From Certhia americana (taxonomy: Eukaryota > Chordata > Aves > Passeriformes > Certhiidae), in the NCBI GenBank assembly GCA_018697195.1, contig CM031858.1, positions 110,995,536 through 111,059,535 on the forward strand: 64,000 nt of DNA. The letters run 5' to 3'. This document shows positions 60,101 to 64,000 of the stretch, piece after piece (the stretch's first letter is position 1; every line of letters starts with the position of its first letter). Below the pieces are notes generated by a model. That model ran no database searches. It saw only the letters and a list, made by a program, of their open reading frames with translations, and was not told the origin of the DNA. The position numbers and the translations under genes are program-made.

Positions 60101-62444
60101 GCCTAGAGGTTTGCATGCAGTTTAGGGCAACAGCACAGGGGTAGATATGGTAACCAGCATATCTGGAGTCCAGAGGAGACATCTAAATATCAGAAAAACA
60201 GAGAAAACTCATGAGAAAAGGTTGGATGATTAAAATTTGCTTAATCAACTAAAAAAGAAAAGGATATGGATAGATATCAGTTGCTCAGTGAGTAATCCTT
60301 GCTTGCCTGCCTCTCCACACTAACTGTGTGGCTTCTGGAGCATAGGAGAGAGAACTTGTGGTTGGTAGACGGCACACTGTTAGAAAGCAAGGCACAAAAT
60401 CTGCCCTGGGGGCTTCAGTCTCCCACTGTGGCAACATATTTATCTGCACTTTTAGAACTGAAAGGTGCATTTTTGGCTGAAATGGCACACCCTGTACCCC
60501 ATGAATGCGTTTTCCTTCTGTAACTGGGAAGAAAGCGTATGGAAAACGCATCGCTCTAGATGGCATGGAGCATGTTTATCTGCATGAATATTGCCCTAGT
60601 GGAAGTGCAATACACATTAGTAGCATGCTGATGGGCAGAGAAAAGTGAAACAGGCATTTTTTCTTGCTGTGCAGTACAGCATTTCATTCAGCTATCTTAC
60701 AAATTTATTATAAATCCATAAGCTGGAGCTCTTAGAACAACCTTTGGTCCCATCCTCTTCAGAACTCCACTGCCAAGCCCGCCCTCCCAAAAAGAGAGGA
60801 ATTACACGATTACCATGCACCATATTTGTGCAATATTATCTGCCTACACGCACACAGACCCATACACCCCTGGATGCACAGGTGCATCCATGCTCATACA
60901 CCCATGAGGTGCCAAACCAAAAAAAAAAAAAAGGTGAATAATTTTTAAAGAGAAAAAAAGTAAAATGCAATTTAGTTTTGCTTTGTTGTTTCTTAAACCA
61001 GAAAATGCTGCAGGATAAAAAAAAAAAAAAGAACATTCTTAATGTTTCCTATTTTTAGCCAGTGGTAGCTTGTTAATATGGATATTTAAGTGTTGGGAAA
61101 GATGCAGTTACTGCAATCCACTAAATAATGTAATTAGGAAAAAAAAGTGTGTTTGGTGAACTATATATTATTTTAAACGAACAGAAGAACAGTACTTCTG
61201 AAAATTAAACTGCTGTATCCCATCACTGCATCCAAATAAATGCCTTTCCGTAGATTATTGAAACTGTCTTACAGTTAATGTGAAGAAAAGCAACTTAACT
61301 GTTATGGTAAAGCTTTCTCAGCTTGAAAGCAGCATTTGAGACCGTGTTTATCTCGGACTCCATCTGGAAAACACACAAGCCTTCATCTCTCCATTTGTGA
61401 GAGAAGCACATTTTGTTTGTCATTTCTGTAGTGGAGGCTTTAATAGTTTGCTTTTGGAGAGCAGGAGGGAAAAGTCGTAATTCCTGATTTTGCATTTCCT
61501 GAAGTTCTCTAGAATTCCTTTAAAGCTTCTATTTTTATTCAGTCCAGGGGACTCAAATGAGCTTCCCCAGACTCTGTTCTTTAATGAATTTCAGACATCA
61601 CTGTTTACCCTCTTATTAGTTTTCCTGTCTTATTAACTAGCTCTCCTTCCAAGAATACTGAAGTAGAGCAGAGCAAACTGCTGGCTAGGGCTGCTCCAGC
61701 TTTCTTGAAAGGCAAAGGGTAAGTTAGAGAGTATGTTCTTAACTGGCACTAACACAGCTAAACCAAAATGTTTTCCTCTATTCCTCCCATTTTTAATGTG
61801 TTGTATATACATCTTTCCTGGGAAAATTGTCATAAGCAATTAACCCAGTGAGCCAAGTAAGGCATGTTTAAATATATTTATGTACATCTGGATGCATAAG
61901 GTCTTGATCAGATACATCCAAGCAAATCCAGCTTGTGAATTCAGCATGTCACTCTTGTTTGTTACGTATCTATATTTTTTTGTGTGAAAAATACAGTATA
62001 TTAAAACAAATAATGCTGACCTCACAATTTGCTGTATTTTGTAATAAATGCTACTGTACAGCTCCAGAGCTTCAGTCCCTGGCCTGATCTGGCATCTCAC
62101 TGATTTCTGAGGCTGGCTCTGTCATCAAGTGGGATGCTACCATCCTAAATCACTAACTACTAAACATGTAAATTATAATAATAACAAAATAATTTCTGCA
62201 CTTGGTGTGTTGTTTTGTTTTGATTTTTTTTTTTTTTCCTAAGAACACTGAAATATTAATTCCTAGATTCCCATCTCACAATCTTGCTCCTGCTCTCTCT
62301 GTTTATCTCTGTGTCTGTCTGGTCACACCCTGTCCCCCGCCCCGGTTTCAGGTTACAGTACAGCCTCGATGTTGCAGACAGGCTGGCTGATGAACATGTG
62401 CTCATCGGGGTGTATGTCAACATGCTACAGAGCAGCCCCGCACG
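2409..62444 (+). CDS. DTNA: alpha-dystrobrevin, spliced, 3' part outside window
   Basis: This is a multi-exon gene spanning almost the whole window. Joining twelve GT/AG-bounded segments gives one open frame of about 420 codons. In order it encodes the N-terminal dystrobrevin segment, two EF-hand-like regions (about residues 30-236), a ZZ zinc finger (about 237-292), a serine-rich linker and the vr3 region. Alpha-dystrobrevin is a dystrophin-related scaffold under the plasma membrane of muscle and brain; it binds dystrophin, sarcoglycans and syntrophins. The paralogue choice rests on alpha-type residues such as [19 protein letters not shown] and [13 protein letters not shown], where DTNB, as I remember it, has different residues (for example GKLTVFSVK and CRCESMM). 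The second syntrophin site and paired coiled coils would lie downstream. The window coordinates cover introns; the separate exon entries define the coding segments. Confidence 0.97.
2775..3345 (-). mobile_element. solo LTR of an avian endogenous retrovirus
   Basis: The element begins tgtagtgggttgacccc and ends with acagtaca, so it has TG...CA termini. Its body matches from memory a common bird LTR type, with recognisable stretches such as gagataaagacctgattag, ccagttggggccatctgtcc, and ttatcaacagttttttag near the end. There is no internal retroviral coding sequence, so it is a solo LTR left by recombination. No clear target-site duplication remains (flanks gtatc and gggac). The minus orientation is inferred from the usual start of this LTR family (tgtgctggttttggctg) in reverse complement. 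It carries many substitutions, so it is not recent. Confidence 0.8.
3931..4174 (+). mobile_element. CR1 LINE 3' fragment
   Basis: The typical avian CR1 3' end is seen: ctaggctggatattagaaaa, ggttcttcacccatagagtg, tgggcactagaacaggcttc and ggatcccttccagctctgtg, ending near attc. The 5' part is truncated, as is usual for CR1 copies. Confidence 0.88.
5145..5170. repeat. poly(A) run, 26 nt
   Basis: Uninterrupted A tract; no retrogene or SINE body is recognisable upstream. Confidence 0.95.
8257..8337 (+). CDS. DTNA: DTNA coding exon 2
   Basis: This 81-nt exon completes Arg23 and encodes [20 protein letters not shown] then VQKKCN, ending with the first base of a Leu codon. It is the start of the first EF-hand-like region, which in dystrophin-family proteins is structural and lacks calcium-binding loops. 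The acceptor is ttccactag (8248-8256) and the donor gtaagt (8338). Phase in and out are both 1, so skipping this exon alone would keep frame. It is followed by the longest intron in the window, about 23 kb. Confidence 0.96.
13843..13866. repeat. 24-bp palindrome
   Basis: gataaaatgat, gt, atcattttatc: 11-bp arms with a 2-nt centre. Confidence 0.9.
16195..16241. repeat. (ATT/GTT)n microsatellite
   Basis: Interrupted trinucleotide repeat of att and gtt units over about 47 bp. Confidence 0.9.
17030..17250 (-). mobile_element. CR1 LINE 3' fragment, minus strand
   Basis: Reverse-complement CR1 3' tail: tcacagaatcacagaatt, then taggttggaaaagacctcca, ggtcatcaagttcaacc and gcagcctgttccaatgctta. The tcacagaat octamer-like repeats mark the CR1 3' terminus. 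Confidence 0.9.
17483..17538. repeat. 16-bp tandem repeat, about 3.5 copies
   Basis: Units gcccacagtggagcaa, gcccacagtggagcca, gcccgctgtggagcca, then a partial gccacagt. This is a small GC-rich minisatellite. Confidence 0.9.
20320..20750. promoter_or_regulatory. intronic CpG island, possible internal promoter
   Basis: I count about 34 CpG dinucleotides in roughly 430 bp (about one per 13 bp), against very few in the surrounding AT-rich intron. GC content is clearly raised. A TATA-like tttaaaata lies at about 20537. No dystrobrevin exon lies nearby, and the direction of any transcription is unknown. Mammalian DTNA is known to use several promoters, so an internal promoter is plausible, but the island could also be an enhancer or serve a non-coding RNA. 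Confidence 0.5.
22690..22890 (-). mobile_element. older CR1 LINE fragment, minus strand
   Basis: The order 'agggtcaactacagcagatt', 'aaggatggaaactccacagcc', 'tgggcaa'-like and 'ttcagtcctttcactgtcc' follows a CR1 3' region in reverse complement, more diverged than the adjacent copy at 22938. Confidence 0.65.
22938..23192 (-). mobile_element. CR1 LINE 3' fragment, minus strand
   Basis: It starts with atcatagaatcataaaat, continues gttgaaagggaccttaaaga and tcatctagttctaaccccc, then cacttccagggatgggtcat. This is a classic CR1 3' end in reverse complement, directly beside an older CR1 piece. Confidence 0.92.
28683..29755 (-). mobile_element. long solo LTR of an avian endogenous retrovirus (about 1.07 kb)
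   Basis: It opens with tgtagtgggttgactctgg and ends near gcaaacatca. Diagnostic blocks recalled from neoavian/passerine LTRs occur in the right order: caaagcatcactatcactcc, gagataaggacagagag, repeated 'ctccatcgtgggttcctc'-type modules, catccacctgctctggtgcg, ctcaccatggtgtgaac and ctgaccttggtgtgtac. The middle is built from imperfect repeats of the form 'ctgctccag.gtgggtcc'. No internal retroviral genes flank it. Overlapping open frames on both strands here are by-products of the GC-rich LTR. Orientation is inferred. Confidence 0.85.
31287..31500 (+). CDS. DTNA: DTNA coding exon 3 (EF-hand-like region)
   Basis: This 214-nt exon encodes the stretch from [20 protein letters not shown] to [12 protein letters not shown], the main body of the first EF-hand-like module. 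The acceptor is tcccctag (31279-31286) and the donor gtaagc (31501). It enters in phase 1 and leaves in phase 2 (cc|g gives Pro120). Relative to the human protein as I recall it there are a few conservative changes (for example [15 protein letters not shown]), as expected for an avian orthologue. The exon is clearly richer in GC than the flanking AT-rich intron. Reading through the donor would stop at once (ccg taa). Confidence 0.97.
33524..33602 (+). mobile_element. short CR1 LINE ORF2-region fragment
   Basis: The stretch from ggctggagaagtgggcccat through tttgcaaggccaagtgcaag to gtgctgcaggtgcag resembles the end of CR1 ORF2. It is short and isolated, with its 5' and 3' parts lost. Confidence 0.65.
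34129..34148. repeat. 20-bp palindrome
   Basis: tgagtctca, ca, tgagactca: 9-bp arms with a 2-nt centre. Confidence 0.9.
36080..36123. repeat. (CA)n microsatellite
   Basis: About 22 CA units with one G interruption (cacgcaca). Confidence 0.95.
38047..38095. repeat. AT-rich microsatellite (ATT)n/(AT)n
   Basis: attatt repeats run into a tatatata tract and then an A run. Confidence 0.9.
38737..38822 (+). CDS. DTNA: DTNA coding exon 4
   Basis: This 86-nt exon encodes [20 protein letters not shown] followed by GKIMDKLR and the first base of Tyr150. The alpha-type wording ([20 protein letters not shown]) separates it from beta-dystrobrevin. It lies between the two EF-hand-like modules. The acceptor is ttttgaacag (38727-38736), with a modest pyrimidine tract, and the donor is gtaagt (38823). 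It enters in phase 2 and leaves in phase 1, so skipping it alone would shift frame. Confidence 0.97.
38823..40319 (+). other. DTNA intron between coding exons 4 and 5
   Basis: A 1.5-kb AT-rich intron. No repeat or additional exon was recognised. Confidence 0.85.
40320..40474 (+). CDS. DTNA: DTNA coding exon 5
   Basis: This 155-nt exon completes Tyr150 and encodes [40 protein letters not shown] and [11 protein letters not shown]. It is the second EF-hand-like module, with the PSFGYTE stretch conserved across dystrobrevins and dystrophin. The acceptor is cccttctcag (40310-40319) and the donor gtaaat (40475). It ends on a codon boundary (residue 201). Met at YDMF and Lys at QSAKSC are differences from the human sequence as I recall it. 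Confidence 0.97.
40475..44673 (+). other. DTNA intron between coding exons 5 and 6
   Basis: A 4.2-kb intron. No mobile element or conserved structure was recognised. Open frames on both strands at 42945-43457 overlap each other and have no recognisable product. Confidence 0.85.
44674..44779 (+). CDS. DTNA: DTNA coding exon 6
   Basis: This 106-nt exon starts in phase 0 with [20 protein letters not shown] and continues [15 protein letters not shown] plus the first base of Val237. The [17 protein letters not shown] block just before the ZZ domain is a hallmark of the dystrobrevin/dystrophin C-terminal region. The acceptor is gtttgagcag (44664-44673), preceded by an imperfect tgtttgtttg pyrimidine/G tract, and the donor is gtaagt (44780). 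It leaves in phase 1. Confidence 0.97.
44780..46703 (+). other. DTNA intron between coding exons 6 and 7
   Basis: A 1.9-kb intron. It carries a CR1 copy (about 46014-46440) ending close to the exon 7 acceptor, and at about 45740-45830 a stretch resembling an old amniote interspersed repeat (lists of 'ggtgctcaa', 'ggtacctaaat'). Confidence 0.85.
46014..46440 (-). mobile_element. CR1 LINE 3' fragment, minus strand
   Basis: It begins tagaatagtttggttgaaag, then gaaccttaaagatcatgcaa, cacttgcagggatgggtcat, aaaagtcccctctccagc and tcataggagagccctcatcg, ending near ctctgtactctgtc. This is reverse complement of a longer CR1 3' tail. It ends about 260 bp before the exon encoding the ZZ domain. Confidence 0.92.
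46704..46870 (+). CDS. DTNA: DTNA coding exon 7: ZZ zinc finger
   Basis: This 167-nt exon encodes residues 237-292, a complete ZZ-type zinc finger. Likely metal ligands in the conceptual numbering are Cys243, Cys246, Cys258, Cys261, Cys267, Cys270, His280 and His284, in the order CSYC, CQQC, CQDC, HSNQH. ZZ domains in this family bind zinc and support interaction with membrane partners. The acceptor is ctcccgcacag (46693-46703) and the donor gtaagg (46871) directly after the Trp292 codon, phase 0. The exon and about 300 bp of the following intron are GC-rich, so the frame stays open past the donor as far as 47185; this is most likely composition rather than coding. Confidence 0.98.
46871..49344 (+). 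other. DTNA intron between coding exons 7 and 8
   Basis: A 2.5-kb intron. Its first 300 bp are GC-rich and include CpG-rich sequence near 47080-47120. It contains a 17-bp inverted repeat pair (48962-49129). No other feature was recognised. Confidence 0.85.
48962..49129. repeat. 17-bp perfect inverted repeats enclosing 134 bp
   Basis: Left arm gtgtatctatagggaca (48962-48978) and right arm tgtccctatagatacac (49113-49129) are exact reverse complements. The arrangement resembles terminal inverted repeats of a very small non-autonomous DNA transposon, but no target duplication is evident. Confidence 0.8.
49345..49469 (+). CDS. DTNA: DTNA coding exon 8
   Basis: This 125-nt exon begins in phase 0 with [20 protein letters not shown] and continues [20 protein letters not shown], then I and two bases of Val334. 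It is the linker after the ZZ domain and is Ser/Lys/Pro-rich. The acceptor is tgttcctcccag (49333-49344) and the donor gtaagt (49470). Read-through stops at once (gtg taa). It can splice either to the 9-nt microexon at 52599 or directly to 54072, and both joins keep frame. Confidence 0.97.
49470..52598 (+). other. DTNA intron between coding exon 8 and the microexon
   Basis: A 3.1-kb intron. A short fragment near 49895-49950 resembles an ancient amniote SINE tail. Otherwise AT-rich and featureless to my reading. Confidence 0.8.
49895..49950. repeat. possible ancient amniote SINE fragment
   Basis: The string tctcactgactttaatgga followed by gctgtggcttcaccccac resembles the 'cactgacttcaatggagc' motif of old amniote SINE-like repeats. 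It is short and diverged. Confidence 0.35.
52599..52607 (+). CDS. DTNA: DTNA 9-nt microexon (adds Asp-Thr-Trp)
   Basis: Nine bases, agatacttg, lie between an acceptor (tgcaaaag, with pyrimidine-rich ttttattctgcc just upstream) and a strong donor gtgagt at 52608. Joined to exon 8 (..gt) and exon 9 (g..), they give V-D-T-W-P-P, the three-residue DTW insert I remember in some mammalian alpha-dystrobrevin isoforms between HIV and PPRP. Skipping it gives V-P-P in the same frame. Recovery of the exact expected residues with correct phase on both sides makes this more than a chance match, though nine bases alone could not prove it. Confidence 0.88.
52608..54071 (+). other. DTNA intron between the microexon and coding exon 9
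   Basis: A 1.5-kb intron. It contains a T run (about 53335-53352) and an uninterrupted run of 18 G (53802-53819) about 250 nt before exon 9. Confidence 0.8.
53802..53819. repeat. poly(G) run, 18 nt
   Basis: Eighteen consecutive G on the transcribed-sense strand, about 250 nt upstream of DTNA coding exon 9. Confidence 0.95.
54072..54152 (+). CDS. DTNA: DTNA coding exon 9
   Basis: This 81-nt exon completes Trp337 (or Val334 without the microexon) and encodes [20 protein letters not shown] followed by SPFANR and two bases of Ser/Arg364. The acceptor is ttgcctttcag (54061-54071) and the donor gtgagt (54153). Human, as I recall, has SSGSPFITR here, so one Ser is missing and IT is replaced by AN. 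If the donor is not used, one Arg codon is added and TGA follows at 54154-54156. That would give a protein of about 364 residues (about 41 kDa), close to the short dystrobrevin-3 type isoform; this is inference. Confidence 0.96.
55125..55163. repeat. perfect 16-bp hairpin with 7-nt loop
   Basis: Left arm ttatctcagtgtgagt (55125-55140), loop gggtgtg, right arm actcacactgagataa (55148-55163) is its exact reverse complement. Pairing does not extend well beyond the arms. Confidence 0.95.
55705..55749. repeat. 45-nt element, copy A
   Basis: A 45-nt stretch (core tgctgcagctcatgttcag, then ggggtttccatcatttgt) that recurs at 58123-58167 with 41 of 45 identical bases. Similarity fades on both sides. 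Identity is unknown; it could be two remnants of one old interspersed repeat. Confidence 0.75.
56700..56775. repeat. possible ancient amniote SINE fragment
   Basis: 'taagtcctactgaagctaat' and 'gagcaatggatttggacc' resemble two halves of an old amniote SINE tail (inverted 'gaagtcaatggg' / 'caggatttggccc' motifs). Confidence 0.4.
56923..56948. repeat. poly(T) run, 26 nt
   Basis: Uninterrupted T tract. In the reverse direction it could be a retroposon poly(A), but no body is recognised. Confidence 0.95.
58123..58167. repeat. 45-nt element, copy B
   Basis: Second copy of the element at 55705-55749 in the same orientation, 2.4 kb downstream, with four substitutions and no indels. Confidence 0.75.
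59215..60265 (+). mobile_element. old, eroded CR1-type LINE
   Basis: Several blocks in the correct order resemble old CR1 ORF2: 'atatcaaccaaactaattta', 'tgactgatccagtgggtaa', 'ccaatttgcaggtggtacaa', 'tcagtggaccacaaactaat', 'gagtccagaggagacat' and 'catgagaaaaggttggatga'. All frames are broken by stops and indels. Boundaries are approximate, and family assignment is from memory. Confidence 0.6.
61641..61718 (+). CDS. DTNA: DTNA coding exon 10 (vr3, first part)
   Basis: This 78-nt exon encodes [20 protein letters not shown], then AFLKGK and two bases of Gly390. It matches the mammalian segment [20 protein letters not shown]. The acceptor is cttattaactag (61629-61640) and the donor gtaagt (61719). 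Together with the next exon it forms a 171-nt in-frame cassette corresponding to variable region 3, which in mammals is included mainly in muscle isoforms and supplies an extra syntrophin-binding site (established for the family; not tested here). Confidence 0.96.
61719..62351 (+). other. DTNA intron between coding exons 10 and 11
   Basis: The shortest intron in the window (633 bp), separating the two vr3 exons. It has a T-rich tract near 62225-62240; no repeat was recognised. Confidence 0.88.
62352..62444 (+). CDS. DTNA: DTNA coding exon 11 (vr3, second part)
   Basis: This 93-nt exon encodes [20 protein letters not shown] (after the split Gly and a Leu), then VNMLQSSPA and two bases of an Arg codon. 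The acceptor is ccccggtttcag (62340-62351) and the donor is gttagt (62445), weaker than the consensus gtaagt. The C-terminal end (LQSSPAR) has drifted from the human LRNNPS, while the amphipathic [11 protein letters not shown] core is conserved. Retention of the intron would add 34 codons before a stop at 62545-62547. The next expected exon (encoding the MLESSNRLDEEHRL region) is outside the window. Confidence 0.94.
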
Positions 62445-64000
62445 GTTAGTGCAGGTTTGGCACCTTTGGGGGACCCAGCTAAGGGACCTTGCTCAGCCAG
62501 ATGCTCTCACTATCTGCTCCTGGCCACCAGCTCTTCGTGAGCACTAACATGAACCTATTCATGTGTTAGTGGATTGTGGCACTTGCTGCTATTCTCTCCA
62601 CTGAGGCTTGTAAGCTATTGCCAAGTATTGCAAAGAATTGCTTAGTTAAGAATGGCTGTGCCAGTTGTTTGGGATTCTCAGCTCTAGGCAGTGCAGGATT
62701 TGGTGCTGCTACAGAAATCTTCACACAACAATGCATTAACAAGCCCATGCTTTCAAGGTATTAATTTTTGCCATCATATGTAATTTGTAGCTTCATCTTC
62801 CTTGAAAGTTAGAAACTGTAATAGTACATAAATAATTAAATCATTATAGTAATTTTCTTACTAACCTAGTGAGAGAAATTCATTTTGATTTTTATATATG
62901 TCAGGCATTGCTTTTAAGTCTGCCTGAGTTTTCTGCATTGCTTGAATCTTGTATACAAATTTTCCCTTCTCTCATTTAGACTCATGGGTTTTAAATGTGT
63001 GTCTTGAACATAATTAATTGTTTCTGCTGGAGTAATTATAGAGTTTTGTTTCCTAAACCCATCAGCTGTCCTGGCACTTGAGATGGTGGCATTGCAGCCT
63101 GCCATGCCAGGGAAGGGAAACCTCTCCTCTCCAAGTGCAATTGAATTCCATAGACTTTGCAGCCCTGTACCAACAAAGTGGTGAGCAGTATGTAGCCCTA
63201 GAAAATGTGGTGCTGAGAGAAAACTGTACAGTGTTTCTACCAAAACTATGCTCAGGAGGTTTATTTTGCTCATAGCAAGCCCTTCAGTTTCCTATGCTGC
63301 CACTGCAGAATATTTCCTGGGCTAGAAGAAAGTCTCCATTTACTCCAGAATGTAGGAGGCAACAAGCAACTTCATTAAGGAGAGTGAATGCAATGGTTCT
63401 CTGCAGTCTTAAAAAATTCATTTCTGCAAGTAGCTCCTATTTGAAAATGGGAGTAATTTGTCATGCCCAGTGGATAAAAAAGTCTGCCTTCATTGTCCTG
63501 GATCTGCTTCTCTACTCTGCAGCCCACTAGAATGTGCCAGTGGTTGGTAGAGGGTTGCAGAGGCAGACTAGATTTTGGTGAGGCAAATGAAAGCCATTAA
63601 TCCTAAACAAAAACATTTTCAAGGGGAATTTCATTCCTGAAGAAGCACTTCCAGAAATCAGGCTTATTGAGGTATTGACACAGTGGCTGTGAAAGCAGGC
63701 TCTTGGGGGCATGTGTGTGACCAGTCATTGCCCAGCCGTGACTGAGGATAGGAATGTGTTGTCACTCAGTCCAGTGTGACAGGGAGAAGGAAATGTGGCC
63801 CTGGCTGCCATGAGTGACTTACTTGATAAGGTTGTTCAGGAGGGGAGTGAAGAATGGATGTGGTTTAGGGTAATTCTTGGTACTAGGCTGGTTTGCCAGG
63901 CATGGCGCTTTGGATGCCAGGTCTAGGATTCATCTAGCTTCAGTGAGGGCTAGCAGTTCCTCCCAAGACCTCTTTGTGGGTGCCTCACCTCATCTGTACT
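62445..64000 (+). other. DTNA intron after coding exon 11 (partial)
   Basis: Non-coding sequence running to the window edge. I find no further dystrobrevin exon here and no recognised repeat. Confidence 0.8.

Larger units (their letters stand above)
54153..61640 (+). other. DTNA intron between coding exons 9 and 10
   Basis: A 7.5-kb intron. It contains a perfect 16-bp hairpin (55125-55163), two copies of a 45-nt element (55705-55749 and 58123-58167), a possible ancient SINE fragment (about 56700-56775), a 26-T run (56923-56948), an eroded CR1 (about 59215-60265) and A runs near 60918 and 61016. It precedes the vr3 cassette, so regulatory splicing elements may lie in it. Confidence 0.85.

Noticed and set aside
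1..64000. CRISPR array, prokaryotic operon, phage or tRNA/rRNA genes
   Set aside because: No regularly spaced repeats, no ribosome-binding/operon structure, no recognisable RNA gene; the content is a spliced vertebrate gene.
1..64000. Beta-dystrobrevin (DTNB) or dystrophin/utrophin as the gene identity
   Set aside because: Exon residues fit the alpha form (for example [20 protein letters not shown] and the DTW and vr3 segments), and dystrophin-type sequence differs strongly outside the ZZ region.

Overview
This is vertebrate nuclear DNA, almost certainly from a bird. The only gene I can support is a large spliced one on the + strand: DTNA (alpha-dystrobrevin), a cytoplasmic component of the dystrophin-associated glycoprotein complex. 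Eleven coding exons plus one 9-nt microexon can be placed to the base. All have GT/AG ends, and the reading frame carries unbroken through every junction from the initiator ATG at 2409 to the donor after 62444. The conceptual product so far is about 420 residues, of the roughly 700-740 usual for the long isoform. The 3' exons (C-terminal syntrophin site and coiled coils) lie beyond the window, and the 5'UTR exon or promoter lies upstream or is not recognisable in the first 2.4 kb.

Layout: 1-2407 is 5' intron. Exons lie at 2408-2475, 8257-8337, then after a 23-kb intron at 31287-31500, 38737-38822, 40320-40474, 44674-44779, 46704-46870 (ZZ zinc finger), 49345-49469, 52599-52607 (microexon DTW), 54072-54152, 61641-61718 and 62352-62444. 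The last two total exactly 171 nt (57 codons), matching the alternatively spliced, muscle-enriched region vr3 of mammalian DTNA as I remember it.

The introns hold avian repeats. There are two solo endogenous-retrovirus LTRs (2775-3345 and 28683-29755) of types I associate from memory with neoavian or passerine genomes. There are several CR1 LINE fragments, both young 3' tails and an old, eroded stretch near 59.2-60.3 kb. Simple repeats include (CA)n, (ATT/GTT)n, long A and T runs and an 18-G run. These elements are the main reason for calling the organism a bird.

The best leads for a second look are a CpG island deep in the 23-kb intron (about 20320-20750) with no associated coding exon, a duplicated 45-nt element in the intron after 54152, a perfect 16-bp hairpin at 55125-55163, a 17-bp perfect inverted repeat enclosing 168 bp at 48962-49129, and the microexon. 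I found no CRISPR array, bacterial operon, tRNA, rRNA or second protein-coding gene, and nothing I would call a new biological system.
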